Source: Marinobacter sp.
GTDB taxonomy: Bacteria > Pseudomonadota > Gammaproteobacteria > Pseudomonadales > Oleiphilaceae
Assembly (NCBI GenBank): GCA_030457765.1
Contig: JAKDUK010000013.1
Coordinates: forward strand, 1-51,309
Length of the DNA: 51,309 nucleotides
Reading direction: 5' to 3'
A program made the position numbers and the translations under genes. The first letter of the stretch is position 1; every line of letters begins with the position of its first letter. The notes beneath the pieces were generated by a model. It had not been told where the DNA came from. It saw nothing but the letters and a program-made list of their open reading frames with translations, and did not search any database. Positions 8,241 to 17,596 of this stretch are shown piece by piece.

Positions 8241-9347
8241 TCAAGGTCCCACCTCAGGCGCCGGGTCAGGGCCGCCTTCGCGGAATTCGCTGGCGGATTT
8301 GCCGGTCCATTTTCTGAAAGCACGGCTGAAGTTGGAGAGGTCGGCGTAGCCCAGTTCGTAAGCAATTTCGCTCACCGATTGGTTAGTGTAACGCAGCAGT
8401 TGAATGGCGCGGTCTTTAAGGACAACTTCTACGATTTCACGGTAGTTGGTTTCTTTGTCCGCCAGCCGACGCTTCAGCGTACGAGAAGACACGCAAAAAC
8501 GCTCCGCCATGGCCTCCAGCGAAGGTAAGGGCGCGGGTATCATTCGCAGCATGTTGCGAACGGCTATGGCAAGGTCTCCCTGCTCTTTCAGAGCCTTTTG
8601 CAGTTCAAACTCGCATTCATCCCGGGCCATGCGAGAGGCTTCGGCGTCCGCCAGCCGCATGCGCACATTTAAAAGTTCTTTCGGGAACACCAGCATTACA
8701 TCAGGCTGCTCATATTCAAACCGTACCGGCAGATGATCTTCAAGCTGGCGGTAATAGGCGGGCTCTGGGCCACCGAGGCGCACGGTTACACCTGGCAGTT
8801 TGCCGTCATTAAGACCAAACCCATGCGCCTCGGCATCGCTGCGGTCAAGTAGCTGTTCGGTGAGCAGAATAAGAGTCGCGCTGACGGTTTCAGCCAAAAA
8901 TGGGTAAAGCCCTGGCGCATCAAACTCTGTACACAGTTTCACCAGTACATGGTCGTCTGTTTCTGATTGGCGCAAGCTCAAAAAAGGCGCCCGTAATTGC
9001 AGATAACGGTGTACGGAATCCAAAGCGTCGGCAAACGTAGGGCTGGTCAGCGCGGCAAACCCAAGAGTGCCATGAATCGTTACCCTTAGTTCCCGGGCAA
9101 GCATGAAGCTCAAGCCGTCTTTTCCCGCCAGTGCCAACGCGCGTTCGGCCATAACCATAGCATCGGTGACAAATACACGGCTGTCATTCGCTTTCAGGTC
9201 TTCCGGCCCAAAGTTCAGTCCTTCATAAAGCCTACGGTCATTGTGGCCGAGCTGCCGGACAGTTTCAGCCATCACACGCATATACACGCCCGGCACCAGG
9301 AACACCCCCAGCATCTGCCGTTCTTTTTCTGGCCCTGTGGTCGCCAT
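8241..9347 (-). CDS. AraC-family transcriptional regulator (arabinose-binding-like N domain)
   Basis: A 368-residue regulator of the OruR/ArgR-like AraC group. The N-terminal two thirds matches the ligand-sensing domain of that group (IHGTLGFAALTSPTFADAL, then a second subdomain), and the last 100 residues form the double helix-turn-helix DNA-binding domain (SLEAMAERFCVSSRTLKRRL and SVSEIAYELGYADLSNFSRAF-type signature ending RKWTGKSASEFR). It is divergent from the metal-dependent hydrolase gene, with a 220-base intergenic region containing inverted repeats, so it probably controls that gene. Related pairs respond to fatty acids or hydrocarbons in some bacteria, but the ligand here is not shown. 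Confidence 0.9.
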   Translation of the reverse strand: MATTGPEKERQMLGVFLVPGVYMRVMAETVRQLGHNDRRLYEGLNFGPEDLKANDSRVFVTDAMVMAERALALAGKDGLSFMLARELRVTIHGTLGFAALTSPTFADALDSVHRYLQLRAPFLSLRQSETDDHVLVKLCTEFDAPGLYPFLAETVSATLILLTEQLLDRSDAEAHGFGLNDGKLPGVTVRLGGPEPAYYRQLEDHLPVRFEYEQPDVMLVFPKELLNVRMRLADAEASRMARDECEFELQKALKEQGDLAIAVRNMLRMIPAPLPSLEAMAERFCVSSRTLKRRLADKETNYREIVEVVLKDRAIQLLRYTNQSVSEIAYELGYADLSNFSRAFRKWTGKSASEFREGGPDPAPEVGP

Positions 9348-9477
9348 AAACTGCCCTTGTTTGCCGTAATGAAAACCTCAAAACGACTCTAGCAGAAGCC
9401 CGAAACCATCACAGTGGGGCAAGATGCCCCCAGGCCTGCGTCGCGCTGGCCAACTTTTGATCTTTCTGTCCCATTCG

Positions 9478-9505
9478 GAATGAGAGCCGTCCCGTTCTCG
9501 CATTC
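9478..9505. promoter_or_regulatory. Imperfect inverted repeat in the AraC-hydrolase intergenic region
   Basis: GAATGAGA (9478-9485) faces TCTCGCATTC (9496-9505) as an interrupted inverted repeat, 63 bases upstream of the hydrolase start. A second compact hairpin, GGGGCA-AGA-TGCCCC, lies at 9416-9430. These are the only structured elements in the divergent region and are candidate regulator sites. Confidence 0.35.
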
Positions 9506-9567
9506 ATCCCCTCGCTGGGCTTCGACACACTGAAGCCATAACATCAGCCAATGCGAGGAGTAGACCC

Positions 9568-10473
9568 ATGCTGAGTACAAAAACCGCTGAAAAGCAGGCT
9601 AAAGCAGTGAATCAGGCATCAAAAACGCCGGATAACGTTAGCATCAAGGCCCAACGCATGGGATTCGAATTTGACGTGCAAGTGCCCCGGTACTGGCTAG
9701 AGAATAGCCACTTTCTAAGTCACACCATGAACGCACTGTCGGTACTTTTTCCCCAAGGCGAGCAGTTTTTTGTGGATTCTGTGCGTGCTTTCCGGGATCA
9801 AATTAGCGATCCCAAACTAAAAGCGGAGGTGCGGGGGTTTATCGGGCAGGAGGCTATGCATTCCCTGGAGCATAGTGCGATGAACGATCATGTACGGGAC
9901 CAGGGCATGCCAGTAGAGGATATGGAAAAACATCTCACGGTCGTTTTAGACATAGCCCAAAAGCTGCCAAAACGCCATCAGCTTGCCATTACCTGTGCCT
10001 TGGAGCATTTAACCGCAATGATGGCAGATATGCTCCTGGAGCGTGACGATATTCGTGAAGGCATGCACGAGACCATGCGCCCTCTCTGGGCGTGGCATGC
10101 CATTGAGGAAACCGAGCACAAAGCCGTGGCTTACGATGTATTTCAAACGGTTGAAGGCACATACGCCGAAAGAACCTTTTATCTGGCCTTCAGCACGGCC
10201 GCTTTAGGCATTGTGGGTTCCTACTTCACCAGCCGCATGATGTTGAATGATGCCAAACACTTCTCCGTTGCCGACACTACCCGCGGCCTTTGGCGCCTAT
10301 GGGGGAAAAACGGTACGTTCTCCAGCTTGATACCCACATGGTTCCGCTACTTCAAGCCGGGCTATCACCCCTGGGATCATGACAACAGCGAGCTGATTGC
10401 GCGCTTTAAAGCAGAGATTCAGTCTTATATTGCCCCGCAATATCAGAGCGGAAACCGCAAAACACTACAGTGA
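9568..10473 (+). CDS. Metal-dependent hydrolase-like protein (PF10118 type)
   Basis: A 301-residue helical protein of the predicted metal-dependent hydrolase family. Repeated Glu/His motifs expected of a di-metal four-helix core are present: GQEAMHSLEH (Glu95, His98, His102), ALEHLTAMM, and WHAIEETEHKAVAYDVF. A hydrophobic stretch follows (FYLAFSTAALGIVGSYF) and may associate with membrane. GAGGAG lies 8 bases before the ATG. Divergent from the AraC regulator; convergent with the amidotransferase gene. The family often sits near AraC regulators and SDR enzymes in hydrocarbon-degrading marine bacteria, but its reaction is not established. Confidence 0.85.
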   Translation: MLSTKTAEKQAKAVNQASKTPDNVSIKAQRMGFEFDVQVPRYWLENSHFLSHTMNALSVLFPQGEQFFVDSVRAFRDQISDPKLKAEVRGFIGQEAMHSLEHSAMNDHVRDQGMPVEDMEKHLTVVLDIAQKLPKRHQLAITCALEHLTAMMADMLLERDDIREGMHETMRPLWAWHAIEETEHKAVAYDVFQTVEGTYAERTFYLAFSTAALGIVGSYFTSRMMLNDAKHFSVADTTRGLWRLWGKNGTFSSLIPTWFRYFKPGYHPWDHDNSELIARFKAEIQSYIAPQYQSGNRKTLQ

Positions 10474-10538
10474 TCTGACGCTCGAGTGCAGCCAAACCAG
10501 CAGGCCAGCCATTCAGCGCCGGCGTGCTGGGTACCCTG

Positions 10539-11330
10539 CTACCGATCCGGTTGGGGCACCGCTACACCCTTCGCCTCCACAATACCCTTGCGCCATAGAC
10601 GCCACTCGCCGGGCTGATAAATATCCCATTCTTCATCGGTGGTCAGCGGCTCGGTTACAATCACGCTAACAATATCGTTCGGCGTGGTTTCAGATTCAAA
10701 ATCCACAATCACGTCTGCATCTTTCAGCCTTGCGGGGCCGAAAGGCGCTCGACGGGTGATGCTGGCCATTTTGGTGGTGCAGTAAGTGAACAACCAATCG
10801 CCATTACTCAGCAGCAGGTTGAAAACCCCTTGGCCGGCAAAAGCTTTTGAGAGGCGAACCAAATGCTCGGTCATAACCTCCACAGAATCGTCGCGATCGC
10901 AGTGGTTGCGCAGATGATTGAGGATATCGCAGAACAGGGCCTCGCTGTCTGTGCCGCCCACGGGCTCGTAGAATCCTGCCGATGACTCAAAATCAGAAAG
11001 CTGGCCGTTATGGGCAAACACCCAGTATCGCCCCCAGAGTTCACGCTTGAATGGGTGGGTGTTGGCCAGGCAGATTTCGCCCACATTGGCCTGGCGAATA
11101 TGGCAAATCGCCACTTCGCTCTTGATAGGGTGAGTTTGAACAACCTCTGCAAGACGGGAGTTGGCGCTGGCGTCCACATCGTGAAAGGCCCGCACACCTT
11201 TGCCCTCGTAAAAAGCCACGCCCCAGCCATCTTTGTGAGGCCCGGTAGCACCACCTCTGCGGGTTAGCCCGGTGAAGCTGAAGCAGAGGTCGGTTGGTGT
11301 GTTGGCACTCATGGCCAGTAGTTCACACAT
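10539..11330 (-). CDS. Class II glutamine amidotransferase (YafJ-like)
   Basis: A 263-residue stand-alone glutaminase-type Ntn hydrolase. Cys2, exposed after removal of Met1, is the predicted nucleophile (MCELLAMS). Further signatures are HKDGWGVAFYEG, HIRQAN, HPF, FAHNGQL and GGTDSEALF, which bind glutamine and form the oxyanion hole. No synthetase domain is attached, so the acceptor of the released ammonia is unknown. The invariant Met-Cys fixes the start. It is separated by 72 bases from the SDR gene upstream on the same strand and may be its operon partner. Confidence 0.9.
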   Translation of the reverse strand: MCELLAMSANTPTDLCFSFTGLTRRGGATGPHKDGWGVAFYEGKGVRAFHDVDASANSRLAEVVQTHPIKSEVAICHIRQANVGEICLANTHPFKRELWGRYWVFAHNGQLSDFESSAGFYEPVGGTDSEALFCDILNHLRNHCDRDDSVEVMTEHLVRLSKAFAGQGVFNLLLSNGDWLFTYCTTKMASITRRAPFGPARLKDADVIVDFESETTPNDIVSVIVTEPLTTDEEWDIYQPGEWRLWRKGIVEAKGVAVPQPDR

Positions 11331-11402
11331 AGAGCAAAAAGGCTCCTTGCCGGTTTTTAAATTCTACCGCAAGAATACCCGATTTAGCCGGGCAGGCCAG
11401 TA

Positions 11403-12218
11403 TCAGCCATATAAATTTTTACGGGAAAACCGCGCCACCAGCGGTTGGTAGGCCGAGCCAAGCACACGGTTCAAGACATCGATTCCCCAGGCATCCGGGC
11501 CAACCAGAACGCGGGATTCGTCTTTGAGAATGCCTTTTACAATGGTTTCAGCGGCTTTGTCTGACGTGGTCATGGCCAGCTTATCGAAGCCTTTGCGCAG
11601 TTCTTTCACATCGTTAAACCCGGTCATGCGCGCCGCGTTGGCAATATTGGTACGAATGCCACCCGGGTGCACACAGCTCACAGCTACCGGCTGCCTTTCC
11701 AGTTTCATTTCCTGACGCAGAGATTCGGTAAACCCACGTACCGCAAATTTTGCCGCGTTATAGGCGCTTTGCTTGGGCACGCCAATCAGGCCAAACACAC
11801 TGGAGATGTTCACTACGTGGCCGTCTCCAGAAGCAATCAGGTGTGGCAAGAAAGCACGGGTACCGTGAACGACGCCCCAAAAGTCGATGCTCATGATCCA
11901 TTCAAAGTCGGTGTCAGACATTTCTCGCACCGATGCAGCAAGGGCCACGCCGGCGTTGTTGATAATCGCATTAACCTGGCCAAAATCCTTCACCACTTGC
12001 GCCGCATGGGCGTATACAGCGTCTCTGTCGCCTACGTCCAGACTATAAGTTTTAACATCCGAGCCTTCGATGACCGCGGCGGTTTCCGCCAAACCTGCCT
12101 CGTTAACATCCGACAACGCCAGCCTGCAGCCGCGTTCAGCCAAGGTTTTGGCGAGAGATTGACCGATACCGGAACCCGCACCTGTGATAACCACCACTTT
12201 GTTTTTCAGATCTTTCAT
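11403..12218 (-). CDS. SDR-family NAD(P)-dependent oxidoreductase
   Basis: A 271-residue classical short-chain dehydrogenase. It shows the nucleotide-binding TGAGSGIG (12-19), the NNAG motif (87-90) and the catalytic Ser140, Tyr153 and Lys157 (YNAAK). Asp37 (ALSDVNE) at the end of the second strand suggests NAD preference over NADP, by family rule. The C-terminal 70 residues form the substrate lid typical of SDRs acting on hydrophobic substrates. GAGG lies about 9 bases before the ATG. The substrate cannot be predicted, though similar genes accompany the nearby AraC and hydrolase genes in marine oil-degraders. Confidence 0.9.
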   Translation of the reverse strand: MKDLKNKVVVITGAGSGIGQSLAKTLAERGCRLALSDVNEAGLAETAAVIEGSDVKTYSLDVGDRDAVYAHAAQVVKDFGQVNAIINNAGVALAASVREMSDTDFEWIMSIDFWGVVHGTRAFLPHLIASGDGHVVNISSVFGLIGVPKQSAYNAAKFAVRGFTESLRQEMKLERQPVAVSCVHPGGIRTNIANAARMTGFNDVKELRKGFDKLAMTTSDKAAETIVKGILKDESRVLVGPDAWGIDVLNRVLGSAYQPLVARFSRKNLYG

Positions 12219-12328
12219 GGCCGTCGGCCTCTTATTGTGTGTTGTGCCCGTTTAAACAGATACTCTAGCAAGCACAGTGGCTCTGAATATGGCTACAGCA
12301 ATCTGCCTTAACTGGCACTTGGGTCACT

Positions 12329-12357
12329 CTGACTCGGCCCCGACTTTTGGGTACAAT
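12329..12357 (+). promoter_or_regulatory. Sigma-70-like promoter for the NfeD/SPFH pair
   Basis: CTGACT (12329-12334) and TACAAT (12352-12357) are separated by 17 bases, about 60 bases upstream of the NfeD start. The spacing is ideal and each hexamer has at least four consensus bases. Confidence 0.45.
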
Positions 12358-12420
12358 CCCCACTCCCCAGAGGCCCCGGCTTCTCGGATTTCTTTAACCC
12401 TGAACCTGCGGATTTTCTGT

Positions 12421-12879
12421 ATGGAATGGAGTCTTACGCATTTCTGGCTGATTTTGGCTCTCATATTGGGCCTGGCTGAGCTGACATCCGGCGTGTTACT
12501 GCTGCTGGCACTGGGTATTGCCTCAGCTTTGACTGCCGTGGTGGCCTTCGTGGGCCTGTCGTTCGAGTGGCAGCTTATAGGCATGGGCGGATTTTCAGGT
12601 CTGCTGGTGCCTATCGCTATCCGTTGGATTCGCCCTCGCTTTTCTCCCAAAGGCGTAGCTTATGGCACCACCGGTACCGGTGTTGAACAGGGCAAGCGTT
12701 ATCGCACACTAAAGCGGGATTTCGACGACGCCACAGGCATCAAAGTCAACGGCGACTTTTATCGCCTGAGAGACGAAACAACCGGTGTCACTGATTTTCC
12801 GGAAGGAACCGACGTGATTTTCAAACAATTCGATGGCACTACCGCCATTGTTCAATCAGCCACACACAAGGAACTGTAA
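12421..12879 (+). CDS. NfeD-family membrane protein
   Basis: A 152-residue short-form NfeD protein. Three hydrophobic helices fill the N-terminal half (FWLILALILGLAELTSGVLL, then LGIASALTAVVAFVGL and a third), followed by a cytosolic OB-like beta barrel (GTTGTGVEQGKRYRTLKRDF to the end). NfeD proteins partner with SPFH/stomatin proteins in membrane microdomains, and the partner gene begins 2 bases after this stop. ATG 12421 gives the family N terminus, whereas a longer upstream extension would be non-homologous. E. coli has the same pairing as YbbJ and QmcA. Confidence 0.88.
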   Translation: MEWSLTHFWLILALILGLAELTSGVLLLLALGIASALTAVVAFVGLSFEWQLIGMGGFSGLLVPIAIRWIRPRFSPKGVAYGTTGTGVEQGKRYRTLKRDFDDATGIKVNGDFYRLRDETTGVTDFPEGTDVIFKQFDGTTAIVQSATHKEL

Positions 12880-12881
12880 GC

Positions 12882-13916
12882 ATGGAATCCTATCTCACAC
12901 CCGGGCTGATCATCAGCCTGATTATTGTTGCTATCGGCGTTTTCATCATTGCCAAAGGGCTGGTTATCGTTCGCCAGTCTGAAGTGATGGTTATTGAGCG
13001 TTTGGGCTCATTTAACCGCGTTCTGGAAAGCGGTGTGAACATCATCATTCCGTTTGTTGAGCGGCCTCGCCCTATCACCATGATTCGCTACATGCGCATG
13101 GGCGAGGAATACCACCCGATGACCAGCGACGAAACCCGAATCGATCGCCGGGAAACGGTGATGGATTTCCCGGGGCAGCCAGTGGTAACCACCGACAACG
13201 TCACCGTGAAAATCAACGGAGCCCTTTATTACCAAATCATCGACCCGCGCCGCGCGGTTTATGAAGTAGCTAATATGAGCCAGGCGGTGGAAGTACTGGC
13301 TAAAACCACCCTGCGTTCGGTGGTGGGCAAAATGGAACTGGATAAGCTGTTTGAATCCCGGGCAGAGGTGAACAATGCCATTCAGGCCGAAATGGAAGAA
13401 GCAGCCTCCAAATGGGGTGTAAAACTCACCCGGGTGGAAGTTCAAGACATCAACATGCCTGAAGAAGTTGAAGACGCCATGCGCCTGCAAATGGCTGCTG
13501 AGCGTAAGCGCCGGGCCACGGTAACCGAAGCCGAGGGTGAGAAAACAGCAGCCATTGCCAAAGCTCAGGGCCAGCGCGAATCGGCCATTCTTAACGCTGA
13601 AGGCGATAAAGAATCCTCAATATTACGTGCCCAGGGTGAACAGGAATCCATTCGTCTGGTGCTGAGTGCCATGGGCGATTCGGAAGAAAACAAGCAAACG
13701 GTTATCGGCTATCTGCTGGGGCAAAGCTATATCAAAATATTGCCGACCATGGCCCAGGAGGGCGAACGGGTGTTTGTGCCCTACGAATCGTCTGCGCTGC
13801 TAGGCTCCATGGGCATGTTCCGGGAACTTGCCGGCAGCCCGGAAGATGTCGTTCGTCAGTCGTTACAGAAAGACGGCCTGCGTGGTGGGCTGGTCGGCGG
13901 CGCTGGCAACGTTTAA
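12882..13916 (+). CDS. SPFH/stomatin/band 7 family protein (QmcA-like)
   Basis: A 344-residue membrane-anchored scaffold protein. One N-terminal helix (LIISLIIVAIGVFIIAKGLV) is followed by the band 7 domain (EVMVIERLGSFNRVLESGVN through VQDINMPEEVEDAM) and a long Ala/Glu-rich coiled coil (AERKRRATVTEAEGEKTAAI, ILNAEGDKESSILRAQGEQE) that drives oligomerisation. The C terminus is Gly-rich. It follows the NfeD gene by two bases and is surely co-transcribed. Family members form ring-like membrane assemblies linked to quality control of membrane proteins; the exact client here is unknown. Confidence 0.9.
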   Translation: MESYLTPGLIISLIIVAIGVFIIAKGLVIVRQSEVMVIERLGSFNRVLESGVNIIIPFVERPRPITMIRYMRMGEEYHPMTSDETRIDRRETVMDFPGQPVVTTDNVTVKINGALYYQIIDPRRAVYEVANMSQAVEVLAKTTLRSVVGKMELDKLFESRAEVNNAIQAEMEEAASKWGVKLTRVEVQDINMPEEVEDAMRLQMAAERKRRATVTEAEGEKTAAIAKAQGQRESAILNAEGDKESSILRAQGEQESIRLVLSAMGDSEENKQTVIGYLLGQSYIKILPTMAQEGERVFVPYESSALLGSMGMFRELAGSPEDVVRQSLQKDGLRGGLVGGAGNV

Positions 13917-13932
13917 GCCTTCTCATATCCGT

Positions 13933-13967
13933 GGACAACCTGTTGGCGTCAGCCCAGCAGGTTGTCC
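13933..13967. terminator. Convergent hairpin between the SPFH gene and yfbR
   Basis: GGACAACCTG pairs with CAGGTTGTCC and the stem extends inward by about four more pairs, closing a 7-base loop. The right arm encodes the last residues of YfbR. No T-run flanks it, so it may serve as a bidirectional transcription stop or mRNA end-protecting structure. Confidence 0.5.
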
Positions 13968-14542
13968 AGCGGCTCGTCGTAGCTCGGCGCGAACACCTCC
14001 AAGAAGTACATCACCTCTGGCAATGCCTCCTGCTCAAGCTTTTGCCTAATCTGCATCTGTGCCGGCTCAAACTCCCGGTTACCCGCACGCACTTCCGCCT
14101 GACATTTGAGCCAGGCCGACAACCGATCTGCCGCTTTGATTAACTCGCGATCCTCTATCGGCTGCCAGGATTCCCGCAGGTAAGGTGCAAAATCCTCACG
14201 CAAATCCGCCGGCAGCAGTGCCAGCAACTCTGCCTCTGCTTTGTGTTCAATGTCACCGAAAGCCTCGCGCATTACCCTGGAGTGATATTTGATGGGTGTG
14301 GGCATGTCTCCCGTGATCACTTCGGTTGCATCGTGGTAGAGCGCCGCAGTGGCAATTCTGTCGGCATTTACCTGCCCGCCAAAGTGCCGGTTGCGGATTA
14401 AAGCCAAGGCGTGGGCCAACGTGGCCACTTCCCAGGAGTGCGTAGCGACGTTTTCTTCAATCGCGTTGCGCATCAGCCCCCAGCGCTTAATCCAGCGCAG
14501 ACGGGAAACGTAAGCAAAAAAATGACTCATGGGCTGTGGCAC
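13949..14542 (-). CDS. yfbR: HD-domain 5'-deoxynucleotidase YfbR
   Basis: A 197-residue HD-superfamily phosphohydrolase that dephosphorylates deoxyribonucleoside 5'-monophosphates. The N terminus SHFFAYVSRL and RWGLMRN match YfbR closely. Metal ligands are visible as His35 (NVATHSWEVA), His70-Asp71 (LYHDATEVITGD) and a later Asp (KAADRLSAWLKC). GTG 14542 was chosen because AAAGGA lies 9 bases upstream; the in-frame ATG four codons later is an alternative. It stands alone, convergent with the SPFH gene and 43 bases downstream of nothing on its own strand except the DUF748 stop region. Confidence 0.9.
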   Translation of the reverse strand: MPQPMSHFFAYVSRLRWIKRWGLMRNAIEENVATHSWEVATLAHALALIRNRHFGGQVNADRIATAALYHDATEVITGDMPTPIKYHSRVMREAFGDIEHKAEAELLALLPADLREDFAPYLRESWQPIEDRELIKAADRLSAWLKCQAEVRAGNREFEPAQMQIRQKLEQEALPEVMYFLEVFAPSYDEPLDNLLG

Positions 14543-14585
14543 GCGCTTTATTCCTTTGTGACTTCTTTATATAAAGAGGCGACTC

Positions 14586-17414
14586 TTAACGGGCATCAAG
14601 GGTGAATTCTATGATTACGTTGCCATCGTCCGCCACTTCGGCGTTACGGGACGGGTCTAGTGTGAATAACTGCTTCGCCGGAACACCGTGGGTATCCCGC
14701 AGTATGTCCTGCACCATAGCGCCCCGGCTGTTGGCGAGGTTAGTCAGTGCCTCCGGTGCTGCTAATGTGCGCTCGCCGGCAAGATAAGCCTTGCGGGCTT
14801 CTTTCCAGTCTTGCTCTGAAAGCTCCCCATCCTGATTTGCTGCCAGCTCATCATGCAAAAGCACCACGCCATCGGCAGAAGGCGACACGCCGCCCCGGAT
14901 ATTCAGTAGCAGGTCGGGGCGGTCTTGTAAGGCTTTCGCCAGAACGGCAAGTTTATCAGCCTCTCCCGGTGCAAGTTTGGCTGTACCTGGCTCAAAGCTC
15001 ATTTGGCCCAGTTCTTCACCGCTCAAACCGGCGAGATCGGCAAGCGACCCCAGCACGCTGAATGGTGACGTCGCAGCCTTGGCAAGCACATTTACAAAGG
15101 TTCCCATAACCACCTGGCCAATGCTGAACTCCGGGTTGTCCATATTACCGCTGATTGGCAAGTGCACTTCGATAACGCCCTCGCTGTCCCGAAGCAGAGC
15201 CAGCCCAAGCTTCACAGGCGCATTAATGGCTTCTTCACTGGCGACGGCTTTTCCTAACCCCAACCGGTCCAGAACCACCTTGTTCGAGGCATCAATTTGG
15301 CTGCCGGTAATCTCGTAATCCAAATCGAGATTCAGCTTGCCACTGTCTACTCCGTACCCTAAATAACGACTCAGATAAGGTGAAAGACGAGGCAACGAGA
15401 GGTCGCTCATGGTTAACATCAGATTACTTTTTTCTTCTGTACCCAGGGTGCCAATATTGCCATCAAACTCAACACTGCCACTGCCCAGGCGACCGTTTAA
15501 GGAAACCTTTCCCTGCTGGGGCGACACGTTACTAAGACCGGTTACCGTGCCATTTAGCTGGTTTAGCGTGGTTGTAAAAGTTGGGTCCAGGGTGCGGTCG
15601 GTGTAATCGATCTCGCCTTTTTCAACCATTAACTGGCCAATGCGAAATATAAACGGCGCCTCCTTGCCTGCACCCTGTTGCGGCTCTGCGGAGGCATTGC
15701 CAGATTCTGTCGCTGGGACAATCTGCTCTACGTTATGCACGCCGTTAGAGTTACGCACCAGATTAATAGCGGGTTGAGCAAGGGTAACTGTGCCGATTTC
15801 CAACCTGGCTGGATGTACATTGTATTCAATGGGTGCCAGGCGCAGTGTTTGCCATGAGATCAACCGCTTACTACTGCCCGGCAACTGAAGGTTCAGGCCT
15901 GCAATCTCTGCAGTGCCGCTGAAAGTGCCGGTTAAGGGATCCTGTTGTCCATCGAGATCCAAATTCCCATCCAGCCCCAGCTCGCCGCCGGCCACCGCAA
16001 GATTGGCCGACTCCTGCAAATAGGGTTCAAACGCTGCCAACATAATGCCCGACCCGGACATAGCAGCTTCCAGATTAAATGGCTCAGGCGTTACCTGGCC
16101 ATTCAGAGAGAATTTGCCGCCACTGGCAAGAGCTGCCTGTAGTTGATACGACATGGGCTCTTCCATCTCGCTGCTGATATCACCGGTATTAAGCGATAAC
16201 TGTTCCAGCGCCAATTCTGCCGGTTGGTCCGGCTGTTGGTCCTGCCAAAGCACACGGCCATCCGAAACCGTGACACCTGCCAGCGACCAACGAAAGGCCT
16301 GCTTACCCGCCGCGGGCCCGGGCGTCTGTGTTGCTGGCTCTTTCGGCTCGTTGTTGTTCGCAAATGCGGTCAGCTCGGCAACCCAATCAATCTCTCCTGC
16401 TTTATTGCGGGCTAACTTGATATCGGGCTGTTCAACCGAAATTGGCCCCACACTGGCTTCAAGAGCGTTCAAATCAAACCCAATATCTTCTATCGCAATG
16501 GTTGCGGTGGTTAAGCGGGACTGCTTGCTTTGCTTATTCAGGGCGATCGCTAGTTCTTTTACGGATAATTGGCCATTGCTGGTAGAAAGGTACAGGGTGT
16601 CGGCAAACTGAAGCTCATAATCTGAGCGCACGGTGACTTTGCCGCCACGTAAGTCATAGGGCAGGTAGGGCGCCAGAAAATGCCCTATCGTTTTATGATC
16701 GACGCCTGAGACCGCCAGGTTGCCACTGGAAAACAGCGGCGTAACACTGAGGCTGCCCTGCCACTCAATGGTCTGGTTACCCAAAGCGGCCTGCAGATGA
16801 TAGTCGCTGCTGTGGTCGTCTCGCTGCCAGGTAGCAAGGTCGTTCAACGTAAGATCCAGCGGCGTAACCCGGAATTCCGCCATCTCAGGCTGTGTGAAAT
16901 CCCGAAACAGAAGTTCGCCGCCGTTTACTGTAAGTTGCTGAAAATACAGCGAAGTCGGTGCTTGATTGTCTTCTGATCCAGTCTGTTCTGGCGGCAGACT
17001 GTCTTTGCCTGCACTGGCCGCTTGAAAATCCCGTGCGAAGTTCACATTGTAGTCTTCAAGCAAGTCCAGCCGAATGAACGGCTCATCAAGCTCAATAGCC
17101 TCAAACCCGACAACACCGCGAAACAGTGCAAAGAAGTTCAGGTTTATATACAGACGATCAAAGCCAACAACTTTTTCGCTGTCGCCATCTTGTGCAGCGA
17201 GATTCAGCGCTTCAACACTCAGCGCAAACGGGTTGCTGCTGACACCCTCAACCTTGGCCTGCCACCCCATATGCTGCTCAAGCTGATCAGGCAGGGCACG
17301 CTTCAGCCACCAGGGCAGCAGCAAAAAGCCCGCCAAGCTGTATAACACGATGAGTACGAGCGCCCCGATCAACAGGTTTCTGGGAAGGCGACTGCGCTGA
17401 CGGCTATGGGCCAC
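14586..17414 (-). CDS. DUF748/AsmA-like envelope protein
   Basis: A 942-residue protein with one N-terminal membrane helix (NLLIGALVLIVLYSLAGFLL, residues about 14-33) and a very long beta-rich periplasmic part with repeated AsmA-like modules, including the DUF748 C-terminal segments (DYEITGSQIDASNKVVLDRL, LPISGNMDNPEFSIGQVV). The last 150 residues resemble a degenerate OmpA-like region (FEPGTAKLAPGEADKLAVLA). GTG 17414 is preferred because AAAGGAG sits about 7 bases upstream; longer forms start at 17438 or 17453 with poor sites. Large AsmA-like proteins are implicated in phospholipid transport to the outer membrane, so that role is an inference here. Confidence 0.87.
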   Translation of the reverse strand: MAHSRQRSRLPRNLLIGALVLIVLYSLAGFLLLPWWLKRALPDQLEQHMGWQAKVEGVSSNPFALSVEALNLAAQDGDSEKVVGFDRLYINLNFFALFRGVVGFEAIELDEPFIRLDLLEDYNVNFARDFQAASAGKDSLPPEQTGSEDNQAPTSLYFQQLTVNGGELLFRDFTQPEMAEFRVTPLDLTLNDLATWQRDDHSSDYHLQAALGNQTIEWQGSLSVTPLFSSGNLAVSGVDHKTIGHFLAPYLPYDLRGGKVTVRSDYELQFADTLYLSTSNGQLSVKELAIALNKQSKQSRLTTATIAIEDIGFDLNALEASVGPISVEQPDIKLARNKAGEIDWVAELTAFANNNEPKEPATQTPGPAAGKQAFRWSLAGVTVSDGRVLWQDQQPDQPAELALEQLSLNTGDISSEMEEPMSYQLQAALASGGKFSLNGQVTPEPFNLEAAMSGSGIMLAAFEPYLQESANLAVAGGELGLDGNLDLDGQQDPLTGTFSGTAEIAGLNLQLPGSSKRLISWQTLRLAPIEYNVHPARLEIGTVTLAQPAINLVRNSNGVHNVEQIVPATESGNASAEPQQGAGKEAPFIFRIGQLMVEKGEIDYTDRTLDPTFTTTLNQLNGTVTGLSNVSPQQGKVSLNGRLGSGSVEFDGNIGTLGTEEKSNLMLTMSDLSLPRLSPYLSRYLGYGVDSGKLNLDLDYEITGSQIDASNKVVLDRLGLGKAVASEEAINAPVKLGLALLRDSEGVIEVHLPISGNMDNPEFSIGQVVMGTFVNVLAKAATSPFSVLGSLADLAGLSGEELGQMSFEPGTAKLAPGEADKLAVLAKALQDRPDLLLNIRGGVSPSADGVVLLHDELAANQDGELSEQDWKEARKAYLAGERTLAAPEALTNLANSRGAMVQDILRDTHGVPAKQLFTLDPSRNAEVADDGNVIIEFTLDAR

Positions 17415-17596
17415 TGATTTCTCCTTTCGGGTATGCATTCCTGACAAAGCCACTACACAAGGATAGTCGGCGCACCCCCCTTTTGTCAGCTACTATGCCG
17501 CCATCGCTGACAGGTGCAAGTGAACCCTATATCCTGAACGTTCGTAACCCACTCGCCAGAACACGTCTGACGATCAGCAAACGAGGGCCCGAGATT

